Source: Romanomermis culicivorax (taxonomy: Eukaryota; Nematoda; Enoplea; Mermithida; Mermithidae). From it: a stretch of DNA of 64,000 bases. Below, in pieces: positions 46,318 to 57,600 of the stretch; the stretch's first letter is position 1; every line of letters begins with the position of its first letter. Below the pieces are notes generated by a model. The model did not search any database, was not told the origin of the DNA, and saw only the letters and a list, made by a program, of their open reading frames with translations. Location of the stretch: NCBI GenBank assembly GCA_963922205.1, contig CAWUHX010000112.1, positions 868,001 through 932,000 of the forward strand. Reading direction: 5' to 3'. Both the position numbers and the translations under genes were made by a program.

Positions 46318-47763
46318 AACAAGAAACAGGAAAAGAACGAAGAAATTGAAGACCAAAAATTGAATGCGGAAGCCGAATGCATGGCAGTAACGCGAGCCAT
46401 GACCAAACAAATGCTTAAACCTGAGACGCAGGAGACATTTATTGATCCCCCACCACCGACGCAGCAGGAAATAGATCAAACGCCATAGGAAGCGAAAAAG
46501 GAATCCAAATTATTTTCTCTAGAATTGATTAAGAAACAACAGCCACTGGATTCGAAATTGGTGGATATTTTTCGGAATATTGGTGGAAATAGTTCAAAAA
46601 AATACTTCAATAGTTTTCACTTGGAAAATGAAGTATTATACTGAGAAAATATCCATAGAAAAAACCAATTAGTAATTCCATCAAGACTTAGACACCTCGT
46701 TTTACATCAATATCACGGCGATACCCCAATGGGACATCAGGGAATAGACAAAATTATCGCCGCAATCAGAAACAAATTTTGGTGGTCGATTATGGAGGAG
46801 GATATTATTAAGTGGATAAAATCTTGCGTTGTATGCCAATTGTGCCGCCCCATATCAAACCCGATCCAACCTCTCAATCCCATACCCGTATCTTACCCTT
46901 GGGAGATAGTAGCTACTGATGTGGTCAGCATTTCGCCTCTAGGGGAAAAAAGACCATATGTCATCGTATTTATGGTTTATTTTACGAAATGGGTGGAAGC
47001 CAAATGTATCCCGGACCAGAAAGCTGATACCATAGTAAAAGCATTTATGGAAAAAGTTATTTATACCCACGGGACGCCGAAACATTTGCTGAGCGATTAG
47101 GGCTCAGCATATATGTCTCAATTAATGCGGGATGTTTGCGATCTTTTGAAAATTAAGAAGATAAATACGACACCATACCACCCGCAATGCAATGGTATGG
47201 TGGAAAGATTTAATCGAACCCTAATTGAACAAATTAGGACGGTGGCGATAACCGACCCAGATGATTGGCCTCATTATCTGGAGCAAATTTTATTTGCTTA
47301 TCGGGTTACGCCGCATAAAACCACAAAAAATTCCCCTCATAATTTATTACACGGCCATGAGGCGAGATTTCAGGTGGACAACGATATTGCTAGACCGATA
47401 ATTGTGCAAAATAATTATGATACGTTCAAATACATGTTAACAGAACATCTCCTTAACACGTACAAATGTATAAATGAAAATCACAAAAAAGCGGTGGCCG
47501 AACGAAAATTACAGTACGATAGAAAGGCTCGCGAGAAAACATTCCAAATTGGTGAACTTGTGCTCTACCAAAAAGGAATCATAAAAGGGAAAGCCGACAC
47601 AATGAATGACAGTCCCTATGAAGTGATAGAAACGCAAAATTTAGACAAAAATGTCATAAAAATACGCCGCGCTGGGAAACTAGATTCGCGAGTACAGATA
47701 GTTTCCATTAATCGCGTAATGCCTTTTGTTACGCGGACACCCGATTTTTACTGTAGCTCATAA
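46318..47763 (+). pseudogene. Integrase of element A (stops)
   Basis: After a linker with stops (about 46486 and 46642) the HHCC finger is complete: H in LVLHQYHGD and MGHQGI, Cys pair in KSCVVCQ (46830). The catalytic core has Asp in IVATDVVSI (46920), Asp in HLLSD (47090) followed by a TAG at 47098-47100 where Gln is expected, and Glu in PQCNGMVERFNRTLI (47195). The C-terminal module has the GPY/F-type SPYEVIE. Two further in-frame stops lie in the linker. Confidence 0.88.
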
Positions 47764-48456
47764 TTTATTTTTATTGTTTTATTTGTGCGTTGTGTTCGAA
47801 TTTGTTTTATGTGTCTTTTTTAATGTTCTATGTATTGTATTTTTCCCATTTTTTCCCCTTTTCCCTTCAAATTTTTTAATCCTTCTGACTTATTTTTGGC
47901 AATTTTATGGCAGTTTTAGGCATTTAGCAAAAATCATGATGCTGGAAAATTTATTTAATGGGCAAAATTATATTCTTTCATGCGCTTGGCGTGAAAGGAT
48001 CAAAAATGTTTATAAGTCCCGAGAAAGTCCTCCTAGAGTTATAAATCCCGCAAATTCGAGGTGTTATGGAGTTGTTTTTTAGATTTAATTTGCAAAATAT
48101 TAGTATATTGATAATTTTCCTCGATTGGAGATTTCGTGAAATTCAAATTCGAACGCATTATGGCTATGTCCAGTATCGTCGAAAAGGATAATACTTTCGG
48201 GCAGCCACAAGACCGCCAGGATAACACCTGTTTTCTAATTAGTAGTAAGTTTTAAAAGGGTAAAAAATGTGGTAAAAATGTTATTCAAAACGGGACTCTA
48301 AATTGACCGGCTGGCAGTTTATATGCCGAGGATTTTGGGTGTTCGAGAGCCTGATCAACTCCCCTATGTCCAAATTTATTCTTGAGCATTTGAGTCATTT
48401 TTGTTTCGGAATTATTATCAAAAAAGAGTAGTTAAAAAATTGTGTGAAAATTTTAA
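47764..48456 (+). other. AT-rich spacer 3' of integrase in element A
   Basis: About 700 bp without a supported gene. A donor-like GTAAGT is at about 48246, and GATTGGTGCAG is an acceptor-like site at about 48483, just before the exonuclease-like gene. This mirrors the spacer in B. Confidence 0.4.
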
Positions 48457-50468
48457 GATTATAATGTTCGAAGATTGGTGCAGTCGACAGATATTTTCAA
48501 TTATTTTACATCGTTGTTTGGTGGGCCCCATACGGCCATCGAAGAACCCTTGTTTCTTGTGCCTAAAAATATAAAAGCGTTTAACAAAGCGGTTAATCAA
48601 TCGAAATTTAGAGGATGCGTAGTTATAGCGTTGGATACGGAGAGTGGAGGAAAACCGAAAACACCGGGTTCGAAACCCAGTGACGCGTTGTGGCTCCTAA
48701 CAATCTCTACTATGTGCGGAAAAAACTTCATAGTAGACTTGAAATTTTGGGATAAGGAGCATTTTCACAAAATATACGGGACCATTTTTTGCCAAGAAAA
48801 TATTATCGTTGGTTTTCATATTCGCGAAGATATCACCCTAGTCCTGACTAAATTCGGTTATTTACATCAGGAGAAAGAGTTAGTTCGAAAAAGGCGTGAT
48901 AATATCGACTACATTTTATCGTGTTGTGTCTACGACTTGGAAATTGTATTGGCAGAAATGAAGGATAAATCGAAAACACGAATGATGAGAATTAGCCCAG
49001 AAGCCCCGAGATTAAAAGCTCTAATGACGGAAGTATTGTTCGTGTGGGCTGACGCTTTCAAAATATCGTGGGGCAATTGAGCTCCTTGGAATTTCAGCAG
49101 CTTATGGAAGCAGATAAACTTAATATAGAAGTTTTGCGGTACACGATGCTCGACGCGGGCGGATCGCTTTTATGTTTTTTAGCGCTGCTCCATTATGGAT
49201 TCGCCACCCATGTACAAAATTGTTTCCAACTATATCTGCATGATACTATGGAACCCGAATTGGTTTCAGATTTAGCGCGAAGATTTCGAGAAACATTTGA
49301 AGATGAGTATACAGATCAACAGTGGAAGGGCGTGTATGGAGTTGAAGAAATGACAGACAATATCAACGCATTATATTTTATGATGCGTGGAGAAGCGATC
49401 GCCACCTACAAATTATCGGAAGAAATGGCGCCAGGGACTTTTTACTGTCCTCCGCATTTTTCCAACAGTGATATTGAACCGCAACCAGTACCCCGTGGTT
49501 GGTACCCGTGGGTGGAAAGGAAAGTAAAAGCGCCAAGAAAAAGAAAAAATACTGACGATTCAGAAGAAGGGCCTACCAATGACTGGGGTTTAGAAGACAT
49601 TTTGGCTGCGCGGCAATTCGGACGGCCGATAGAACCCAAAGAAATGGAAATGAAGCAAGGAAAATGGTCGAATGGAGTGATTCATTTTACGAGCATTATA
49701 CGGGACCAGGTATCGCACCTGAGGGACTACTACCACCCAAAAATTAGTCGAACAATCCTGCCTATAGTCAAAGAACTATACGAGAAAAACGTAAATCCTC
49801 TTATTTACTTCTTGTGGCCTCATTCAGCGCAAGAATGGAAATCGTGGGTACCGGGATTTACGTCAGGTATGTGGTCCTCCGTTTGGAGAAATGAACAAGA
49901 AAGAATCGAATTTATGAAGTGGATGGGCCAAGATCTATTGAACAATAAAATAAGGGATCAGATGGAACAAATGTTGGAAAGATATCCAAAGGTACGGACG
50001 CAAAAATCGATCCAAAATATTTTTTGCGTACTACCGATAAAATGGATACCACGATCTTTGAAAGAGCCCATAGAAGAGCAACTAACGAACTTGCACGAAA
50101 ATTCGATTTATTTTATGAATTGTAACTTTTATAACCTGTTTCACTTTTTGAATATCCACGTGGCTAGCCAAAATCTAATTTATTGGAATGTCTCTGCTTC
50201 TATATTCGAGGCTAAGGACCTATGGGTCCCTAGCACTTCTACAACTTTTAAATCAGTAACTAAATGGGACGACTCTGACCTGATTCCTCAAGTAGAAGTT
50301 GTGGTCCCGGCTAGCCAGGGTCCTATAGAAAAAACTTCAAAGGAACAGACGGAAACTGTGCCCACTAAAACCAATATTTTGAATGTTTCAGGCAATCAAA
50401 TGGAGCAAGAAAATCCCGAAGTGGTAATTATCCCAGATCCCCCTATCGCCGATACACCCGCTAAGTAA
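48457..50468 (+). pseudogene. DEDD 3'-5' exonuclease-like protein of element A (one frameshift)
   Basis: Two overlapping frames, 48457-49080 and 49053-50468, together encode one domain with an extension. Exo I is VIALDTESGG (Asp 48634, Glu 48640). A strand LLTISTMCGKNFIVDLKF follows. Exo II is IVGFHIREDITLVLTKFG (Asp 48829). Exo III is VLRYTMLDAGGSLLCFLALL near 49131-49170, with the Tyr-x3-Asp of the DEDDy group. The order and spacing fit RNase D/WRN-type 3'-5' exonucleases. The frame break falls in the G-run at 49069-49073 and is best explained by loss of one G. A C-terminal region of about 400 residues has no recognised domain. No ATG precedes Exo I in its frame; the nearest, 48464, is out of frame, so a spliced leader ATG or a second shift is needed. 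Confidence 0.65.
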
Positions 50469-50493
50469 AAGTGCCGCAGAGGAGGAAAAGTTA

Positions 50494-51741
50494 ATGGAAA
50501 TCGTCGAAACCGAAAGCCCGAAACAACCCGAATTGGAAAAACTTACTGAACAAATCAAAGAAATGAAGGAAAAAATAGAAATGTTGGAGAAAGAAAAATA
50601 CGGGAAGGTGGCGATCGAACTGGCAAAGCAGCTAGAGAATATTAATGCGGAAGAAGAAGGAACTAGCGAGGAGCCGTTCGTTGAAGTCGTGTCCGAAATC
50701 AGGAGTGACGAAGAGGATCCTGGAGCTAATGTTTTATCCACTCTGCCAGTGTATGCAAAGGCTGGTGGGCAAAATGTAGAAAACATTACCAACCCCAAAA
50801 AATTCGCGAAAGTAATGCATAATAAAAGACAAGCAAAAGAGAAACGGATAGCTCAGGAGGAAAATAAAGCCGAATTGGATAAATTCAAAAGTGGAAACTT
50901 CCAACAACCAGCGAGAAATCCGGATGACAGTCTTAAATATCGAAGAGGCCTTGGAAAATGCGGGCAAGTCTTGAATAAGGCCCTGAAAGAAGGAAAGTAT
51001 GTCATAGATTTCCAATACGGGGGGGTATCTCTCTCGAATCCATGTGTTCAGAAGTACCTCGCACACATGGTTCCCACTTTGGATGAAGAGGTAGCCCTAA
51101 TGGCCACAGAGTTAATAAATCGTATATACGATGAAGCCGGCTTAGAAATAGAAACGATTCGGTATTACAAATTGCAGTTTCACGTGCTGCAAGCGAATTT
51201 ACCCGAGAAATTGTGGAATATTTTCGAACTTCAATTAGCCGAATGGACTACAACTCGACTTCCATGGAAATCTTATGAAGCCGCTGTGTGGGCCTGCGCA
51301 TGTTTGTTTATGAAATTGTCGCGATTGGGGAGGATTCCTCAGAACTTCGGGGGATTCCATTATCAGGCCCACGCCTACATTGCAATGAAATTACTGTGTG
51401 AATTTAATGCGAGACAGGACGGACTAGGTAGCAATTTTCAGGCTATGTACTCCTCATGCCAAGCCAGGGCAGCGGGACTGGCTTATACAATTGCCAAAGC
51501 CATTCTGCAGGATAAAAAATATCCGGAGCCGAAGTATGCCAATATTCAAGTATGGAAGAAAGAAACGGACAATACAGACCCCCGTATACGTTTTTGGGAG
51601 GTCATTGATCGAAAGAAAGTGCATGATATACTGGAAGTGGAAAAAAGTTTGAAGAAGAAAATTGGATACCGAGTTAAGCACGCCCACAATAGGCCTGCAA
51701 CAAGTAAGGTATCTAAACGGTGGACAATCAAAAGAGCGTAA
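50494..51741 (+). CDS. Large novel protein of element A, main part
   Basis: 415 codons from ATG 50494, 25 nt after the stop of the exonuclease-like gene. An N-terminal coiled coil (LEKLTEQIKEMKEKIEMLEK) is followed by an acidic stretch. A helical domain follows at about residues 150-370 (LPEKLWNIFELQLAEWTTTR, YQAHAYIAMKLLCEFNARQD). Near its end is YPEPKYANIQVWKK, which resembles the end of the matching domain in B. It ends in a basic tail and overlaps the next frame. No family recognised; possibly a structural or RNA-binding protein. Confidence 0.6.
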   Translation: MEIVETESPKQPELEKLTEQIKEMKEKIEMLEKEKYGKVAIELAKQLENINAEEEGTSEEPFVEVVSEIRSDEEDPGANVLSTLPVYAKAGGQNVENITNPKKFAKVMHNKRQAKEKRIAQEENKAELDKFKSGNFQQPARNPDDSLKYRRGLGKCGQVLNKALKEGKYVIDFQYGGVSLSNPCVQKYLAHMVPTLDEEVALMATELINRIYDEAGLEIETIRYYKLQFHVLQANLPEKLWNIFELQLAEWTTTRLPWKSYEAAVWACACLFMKLSRLGRIPQNFGGFHYQAHAYIAMKLLCEFNARQDGLGSNFQAMYSSCQARAAGLAYTIAKAILQDKKYPEPKYANIQVWKKETDNTDPRIRFWEVIDRKKVHDILEVEKSLKKKIGYRVKHAHNRPATSKVSKRWTIKRA

Positions 51742-52324
51742 AGAGAGCCGAAAGTCCCGAAGTAGAAAGAGAACACCGGGCTATTACCAACACGATGATA
51801 GATTGGACGTGTCCTACTCCAGTCGAGCAGCCTCACTGGATAGGGCTAGGACCAATGAAATGACTCAACAAGGAGTACTGATGTCCGATCGGAATGCAAT
51901 GATGCAAGTGCAACAACAGCAATTACCCTATTTGCCACCGAATTACCCGGGACTGCGGATGGTAGGAGTTGATTGTATAAATCGTCCTCTTTTTTCAGGC
52001 CAATTGCTGCCAAATATGATGGTACCTCCGCCGGCCCATTATCAAGTGCCGCAATTCCCGATTATGCAGTTTCAGCCGGGGCAAGCACCGTATTATCACC
52101 AATTTTTGGTTCCGCCAGGCCTCCAGATTCCCCCGCCCACGATAATTCCGCCAGTTCATACTATACAAGGCGTAGAGCGATTGAAATTTCCTGGATCTTC
52201 GATGGTCGTACAGCCGCCCCAAAGACCTCCGTCAACAGGAAATCCCGATTATATCTCGCCGTTGAAACGAGAGACCGGTATTGGCCAGCCTGGGCGGAAC
52301 CATAGCGGTCAAAGACAAAAGTAA
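51662..52324 (+). pseudogene. Basic, Pro-rich tail of the novel protein of element A (shifted frame)
   Basis: Open in the next frame over the last 80 nt of 50494-51741 and on to 52324. It begins without its own ATG. RS-rich part (ERKESRKSRSRKRTPGYYQ), then Gln/Pro/Tyr-rich low complexity (PPPAHYQVPQFPIMQF). B's protein has an RS/Arg tail fused in one frame, so this is probably the displaced C-terminus after a frameshift near 51710. Confidence 0.5.
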
Positions 52325-53478
52325 ATTTTTATGTTAAAAATGACCTCGCTCTTCGTGAGGTCACCACAAAAGTATTATATCAGTATGTAAATTTTTCCCG
52401 ATATTTTGAAAGTCACTTATTTTTTCTTTCCGAGCGTCGATATCAAAGAATGTAAACTGGTTGTGCCACTCTTTTCATGCCTTAAAAATGGCCTCTTTTA
52501 TTAATCTCAGTAATTTGTTTTGTTTATTTTCTTGTTTGCGTTCTGTTTTATTTGAACCCGTACGAAGATACTTTTAGTCCTTTTGTGAATCGGTGTAAAT
52601 TATCATCCAATTCTTGTATTTCCAAAAATTTGGAGTATTTCTTTTCCTTTCCGAAAGGAGTCACTAACTAACATCACGCATTCGGTAGCAGGCTCTGCGC
52701 TACCATTTTTACACTTTTTCTCTCTATCTTTTTCCAAAACATATACATTTTCATTTCAAAACTTTTTTCTGTGGCACAGACCGTGTTATTGGCTTAAGTT
52801 TACATTTTAATAAGGCAGATTCACTTTAACAACAAATACCATAAATATTTTGGTTCAAAATCTAGACAGCCAAAGGGCCAGAGGATTTGGTTTTCGGGCA
52901 TCCTTTCTCCCTGGGGGCAGATAATACCAAAGGCATTGGGGGGGGGCCAGTGTCCGGCCAAGGGGCCAGTGGAGTAGCGGCGGTGAAAAAATGGAAAGTC
53001 TTGCGGGCTCACCACATTTATCAACCCCCCCTCCGGAGAGGACGGAGACAAAGGCCAAAATCGGTGATGGAGGAGCCGCTGATACCAAATACGTCGACGG
53101 CAGTGGGAAGCGGCTCACAACCTAAAACAGGCACCGTGGAGGTCGCCGCCGATCAAACGATTTTTTATTTTTTATTTGTCAAATTCGGCCCGACTGCAGC
53201 GAACGCTATTCCTTTTTATTCTTTTTATTCGGGTCAACGGGCCCACTGGGCATTTTTGGCGAACTTTTTCGCGCCGGGGTAGCATCCGGCACCATTGGCC
53301 CCATAGTTGTAATGATACCGTTCGATACGGGCGTTTTATTTTTTATTAGTTTTATTGCGTCAACAGCACGTAGCATCGTTTTTTGAATGTTTGGAGTCAC
53401 CGGTCGTCGGCATCGTTGGTCTGGGGCCCTTGGGGGCTTCCTGACTTTTCCCTTCGCTGGCGGGAAAAGTCTTGCCTT
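52325..53478 (+). other. Long 3' untranslated region of element A
   Basis: About 1.15 kb with no supported gene. A 131-codon open stretch at 52887-53282 has no ATG start and no recognisable domain. The 3' half is GC-rich with several G-runs. Confidence 0.5.
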
Positions 53479-53479
53479 T

Positions 53480-53491
53480 GGGGGGGAGGGA
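53480..53491 (+). promoter_or_regulatory. Polypurine tract of element A
   Basis: GGGGGGGAGGGA directly before the 3' LTR. Confidence 0.85.
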
Positions 53492-54327
53492 TGTCAGAGG
53501 GTCAATTCCTCTGACCTTTGGTCCTCTAATTACCTCATTTTCATTCCCTAGAGTCTCTTTGTTGTTAAAGTGTTTCCATTTATTATTAGGTAAACAAACT
53601 GATAAAACGGTTTGTGTCACACATTTTTGGTTCTAAAACAAATAAATGGTCAGCGCAAAAGTTTTGCATACACTTGCAAGTTGATGTTAGGCGCGTCGCA
53701 GTGTATTTTTTCATTCTTATTATTCTTGGTCGTTTTTTATTATCGTCGGAGAAACGTCTCCTTTTGTGTGCTGTTTCATCCTATCCTGAGGATCGAACGT
53801 TTGTTGGTCAATACCCGCGGTGACTCGGAAAGGATCGCGGTCGAATTCGCCGCTTACGTTTATTTTGTACTGTTGGTTTCACGTCGCGTATTAGCCTTGA
53901 GAGCCTAGGCGGCCTGAAGAGTTTCGATGCTCAATTTTGGTCAGGACAGTCAGTGAGTTGTTGTTTTGGAGTCAAGTTCATTTGTTTTGTCTTTTGACAA
54001 GTTTCAGCTTAGGCTGCAGATTAAGATATCCTGAAGTCCCAGTGGCTCTGTGCACAGAGACGAACAGAAGGATCTGCGAAACAGGGAGGAGTCAGGCATT
54101 TGTGTTTACGTATTTTGGCACTTTGCATATTTGTTTCCCATTCACTTTCACTGTTGTATTTTACTACACTTTTCATTTGCTCAAAATAAATATCTTCATA
54201 CATCAAGTCTCAGATAACTGCAGTAGGATTGTAACTAGTACCGGGTTAGCATCAGGGGCTGTACCAGATTGGATCTCCCAAGAACCGCAGCTAGGTAGCC
54301 GAGGGCATACGAGCATGCAATACGACA
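53492..54327 (+). repeat. 3' LTR of element A
   Basis: 836 bp, matches 26976-27812 with about 3% differences and a one- to two-base indel. It is followed by the CATC duplication and element C sequence. Confidence 0.93.
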
Positions 54328-54470
54328 CATCCAATGATGGAGGTTGTGGCATCAGTATCCAACAAGGTGAAGCCCCTCCAATTACCTATCTTAGCTCCAA
54401 TTTCAAGGGGGCCCATTTTGTAATACTTTTGGAAAAACATACTTTCACTCTGCGATAGTAGAGGGAAATA
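54328..54470 (-). pseudogene. Aspartic protease N-terminal part of element C
   Basis: On the minus strand the frame reads into the active-site region LLDTDATTSIIG, where the usual D-T-G-A is D-T-D-A, and then meets element A at 54331. The rest continues at 26975 downwards. Replacement of the conserved Gly would impair the enzyme. Confidence 0.75.
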
Positions 54471-56444
54471 TCCCAGGTTTCTCTCAGTGGCACTGAGGGT
54501 AGAAATGTTGTTTTCAAAATGATCCATGGTATCCTGAAAAATAGTTACATTTTGTGAATTTTCAATTTTATTACCTCTAGTTCTTTCTGTTGGAGGTGTT
54601 GAATCATCACTATGAAGTGACATCGTTTTGTTTTCTTTTCCATTGTTAGCATTTGACTCTTGCTTAATGTTTGCCCGTAACTTATTCCTAGAAGTATTAA
54701 TAGGGTTATATTGTGCAAATGGGGTGGTAGTAGTTTGATCCTGAGAGAAAGATGAAGGTGAAAAGATACAACGTAATTGGGATTATGATATTGAGGTGGG
54801 AACTTTTTTTGTGCAGTTGCATTCTGACCTATACTTCGGATATTCATCCTACATGGCTGGTTACTGTAATAGGTAGTAGGTTTCCACGTTGGTGGTCTCC
54901 CAGGTGGTGTGGTATAACTACCATAACCTCTACGAGTAAGGGAAGGAGTCACAAAATGAGATTGGGTTGGGGGTTGTGCAGGCACTGGGAGTTGATACAA
55001 ATTTTCAAGGGTGTTGTGGTAGTAAATTGAAATGTCAAGTGTAGGATTTTGTGCTGCATATTCTTGCAATTTTACACACTGCTCAGTGGAGTGGCTGAAC
55101 ATACAGTGATACCCACAATAAAGGCGCCCTCTAGAAATACTTGGTGGTGTCAGCGCTGCAGTGGGCACTGCAGGGGTTTGCAATGGGATTTGATTCTTTT
55201 GCAAAAGGTTTATAAATTGGTCAAGTAGCGTGTTATTAGTCAGAATTGCATCATTACTAAATTGCAGCGCAGGTGCTGGAGCGGGAGGAGCAAGAGCTGG
55301 CGCAGGGGTTGGTAGTTGCTGATGCCAAGAAGGATTATTACCAAAGCTACCACGCGGAGAGCCCATATTTTGGCTGCCTTGTCCTCTGTAGGACACATTA
55401 CTGTTTGAGTTTCTAAAATTGTTACCTCTGAATTTGTTGAATGATTGTGGTGGCAGCACGGGATCCTGATTAGATACGATTAGACACTTGCAGCTTTGTT
55501 TCATTGATGGTGAGGCAGTGGTGTTTCTGTAATTGCTGCTCAAAGAATTTGTCTTGTATTTTTAATTCCTTTTCTAAGTTGTTGCAGAACATAAACAAAT
55601 TCTGGAGGGAAACGATTTGTCCGTTGTGTTTATCCATGGTAGCTTGTATGACAGGTGAGGATTTGCTGTAAAACTGCGTAATTATCATCTGGTCTCTCTC
55701 TTTTTCGGTTTTATCCTGAAAAAGAGTTGGGGGGTAAGAATACAATCAATTAACAAATTGTGCACAACTTTCAGAATCTCTCTGAAAAATAGTAGACCAT
55801 TCATGGCGAAGGTCACTCGAAGTTCCAGGAGAAGCTGAAAAACTCAAAATAATTTGCTTTGCATCATCAGGCCGGTTTTCTATAAAGTGATGAACGTTGG
55901 GGTCAGTTGTTTGTTCTAAAATTTCGAATTTGACACTTTCAGGCAGGGGAGGGTTATCTCTAAACTGTTGATCTAAAGTTTAAAAAAATTATAACACTAA
56001 CTTTGGTTTGATACCCATTTGAAGGGTAAAATTAGCTACTCCCTCTTGAAATTGATTCCAAATTTGCAACATTTCTTTTCTGGACAATTGGGATGCATGG
56101 TTCCTGACGTCATTATTGTGAGAATTTTCGGCCGGCAAGGTATGGGGTGGATTTACTAAACAATAACCCCCTTGCTCGACGGGCAATGGGCCCAGAAGAT
56201 GAGAAGAAGATCCTACATTAGAGATACAAATGGGAAAATTATCTGTTTCCAGATCAGTGATCTTTTGCTGCTGTGCGAAGATCTGGTTCTGCATCTGGCC
56301 TTGAATGATCATCATTTTCTCCATTTGTGCCACCATGAGGTCCAACTTGTCTTGAGCCGTGGAGGTTGCTTTGGGCGGTGGCTGTGCGGCTGGTTCGGCG
56401 GTTTCTGGTGGCGGAATCTGCAGCTTTATGGGTGGCTTGGACAT
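54471..56444 (-). pseudogene. gag of element C
   Basis: ATG 56444 ([18 protein letters not shown]). A Pro-rich N-terminus is followed by a Gln/Met-rich coiled segment ([20 protein letters not shown]). The frame stops at 55989. The capsid part continues in pieces: DNPPLPESVKFEILEQTTDP at about 55960, then a stop near 55745, then TEKERDQMIITQFYSK. The last part is Asn/Pro-rich with the CHHC finger CGYHCMFSHSTEQC at about 55080-55122. Confidence 0.8.
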
Positions 56445-56669
56445 TGGTCTTAGGCCGGTGAGAATTCGATAGTACTGGTCTTCGAAGTGACCATGTGAGA
56501 AACGTTTTTGTTCGATTTTCGAAGGAAAACAAAAGAAAAATGTGCAAAAATACAAACAGTGCACCAACAGTAGACAGTACACAAAATACTATACAGGTCA
56601 ATAAATAAACAAAATAAATAACAAATAAACAACTTACCTTGCTTACCTGTACTTCTTCTGATCCAAACT
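56445..56669 (-). other. Leader of element C
   Basis: Between primer-binding site and gag start; no further feature. Confidence 0.5.
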
Positions 56670-56682
56670 GGTATGGTCACCA
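56667..56682 (-). promoter_or_regulatory. Primer-binding site of element C
   Basis: On the minus strand TGGTGACCATACCAGT begins two bases after the 5' LTR. It shares TGGTGAC with A and B. Confidence 0.65.
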
Positions 56683-56683
56683 G

Positions 56684-57072
56684 TGAAAGATCAGTGAAAG
56701 ATAGTGATGAGGGTAGGAGGCGGGAGGAACCAGTTCGGATCTTGGCTGGAGTCGGGGGTCAGGTAGCCTGCGATAAGGGGGGCGATACAATTAATCAATG
56801 ATGAAAAAATAGGCAGGTGGCCTACATATCTTTCTTAGAGTGGTCGAACTATTCTCTTTTATTTATCAACAAAAATCTAACACTAAAAAAATGTTTGCCT
56901 TTATGGCCCAACTATAACATGAAAAGGTTATGCAAAATTAACCATAAACAAAATGAATGGAAATATATACAAGAACAATTTTTTATGGTGAATGTGTTTT
57001 TATTTTATTGTTAACTGTAAATAAATAGTTGAAAATTGATAGTATTGGTTTAGCTCAGTGTGGTATACTACA
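56684..57072 (-). repeat. 5' LTR of element C
   Basis: 389 bp, partner of 23793-24181, followed by TATT and element D sequence. Confidence 0.92.
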
Positions 57073-57076
57073 TATT

Positions 57077-57600
57077 GTAGACCCAGTAGTCAGATTTCCC
57101 CTCCTGATACAAAACTGCTCCCAGTGCTGTTCCACTGGCATCCATCTGAAATACCAAGTCCACTGTCCTATCTAAAACTGGTTAGCATAGAAAGGGCACT
57201 GACAACAATGCATATTTAAGGCTTAGAAAAGCCTGATAATGATCTTGTGTGATCTCCAAAATGGAATTCTTTTGTTCTGGTAGTTTAGCCCATCCAGGGA
57301 TGAATTTCTTACACCACTGTAGGATTCCTAGAACTCTTTGGAGTTTCTTCTTGAATTGGGGGAAAGGAATTCTTTTATGGTTTTAATCTTTTCTGGATCT
57401 GAGGAAACTCCATCCAAATTTAAGATATGTCCCAGAAAATAGACTCTCTCAGGAAGGAATTTATACTTATCTGGCGTATGAGTCAACTGAGCATTTTCAG
57501 GACTTGTAACACTAAATCTAAATTGACCTGATGTTCCTGGAAAGTATTTGAGAACACAATTATGTCGTATATGTAAGTAGTTATAGGGGCCTGTGCAGGG
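57077..57600 (-). pseudogene. Element D, reverse transcriptase part of a gypsy pol fragment
   Basis: Minus strand from about 57600: YIYDIIVFSNTFQEH, where the catalytic YIDD reads YIYD. Then TPDKYKFLPERVYFLGHILN and DPEKIKTIKEFLSPNSR. A frame change leads to the tail of RT and the first RNase H strand. The second half of the fragment is at 23176-23792. The N-terminal half of RT and all of gag and integrase are absent. Confidence 0.8.

Larger units (their letters stand above)
26976..54327 (+). mobile_element. Element A: giant Ty3/gypsy element with accessory 3' genes, split by element B
   Basis: LTRs of 837 and 836 bp (26976-27812 and 53492-54327) are flanked by the perfect 4-bp duplication CATC (26972-26975 and 54328-54331). 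It lies in the protease gene of element C. Removing the 13,970-bp element B leaves about 13.4 kb: gag, protease, RT, RNase H and integrase, then about 4 kb with an exonuclease-like gene and a large novel gene, then a long 3' UTR. Most gypsy elements are 5-8 kb. Several frameshifts, an integrase amber codon and a small pro-RT deletion make it defective. The LTRs differ by about 3% by eye. Confidence 0.93.
23793..57072 (-). mobile_element. Element C: Ty3/gypsy LTR retrotransposon, split by element A
   Basis: Two 389-bp LTRs in direct orientation (23793-24181 and 56684-57072) are flanked by the 4-bp duplication TATT (23789-23792 and 57073-57076). Gag, protease, RT and integrase lie between them on the minus strand. 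A 27.4-kb insertion (element A) splits the protease. Without it C is about 5.9 kb. The LTRs differ by roughly 4-5% by eye. Gag-pol has stops, and the RT palm, RNase H and integrase N-terminus are deleted, so C is defective. Confidence 0.92.

Noticed and set aside
47726-48082. Hydrophobic ORF right after integrase in element A, possible env
   Set aside because: Built from T-rich spacer, no signal peptide with cleavage site, no Cys pattern or furin site, and no ATG start.
49061-49080. Programmed -1 frameshift between the two exonuclease frames of element A
   Set aside because: No canonical X-XXY-YYZ slippery site; loss of one G in the G-run explains the shift, and element B has both parts in one frame.
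52821-53620. Overlapping ORFs in the 3' UTR of element A
   Set aside because: GC-rich and G-run sequence keeps several frames open; no start codon, domain or match in element B.
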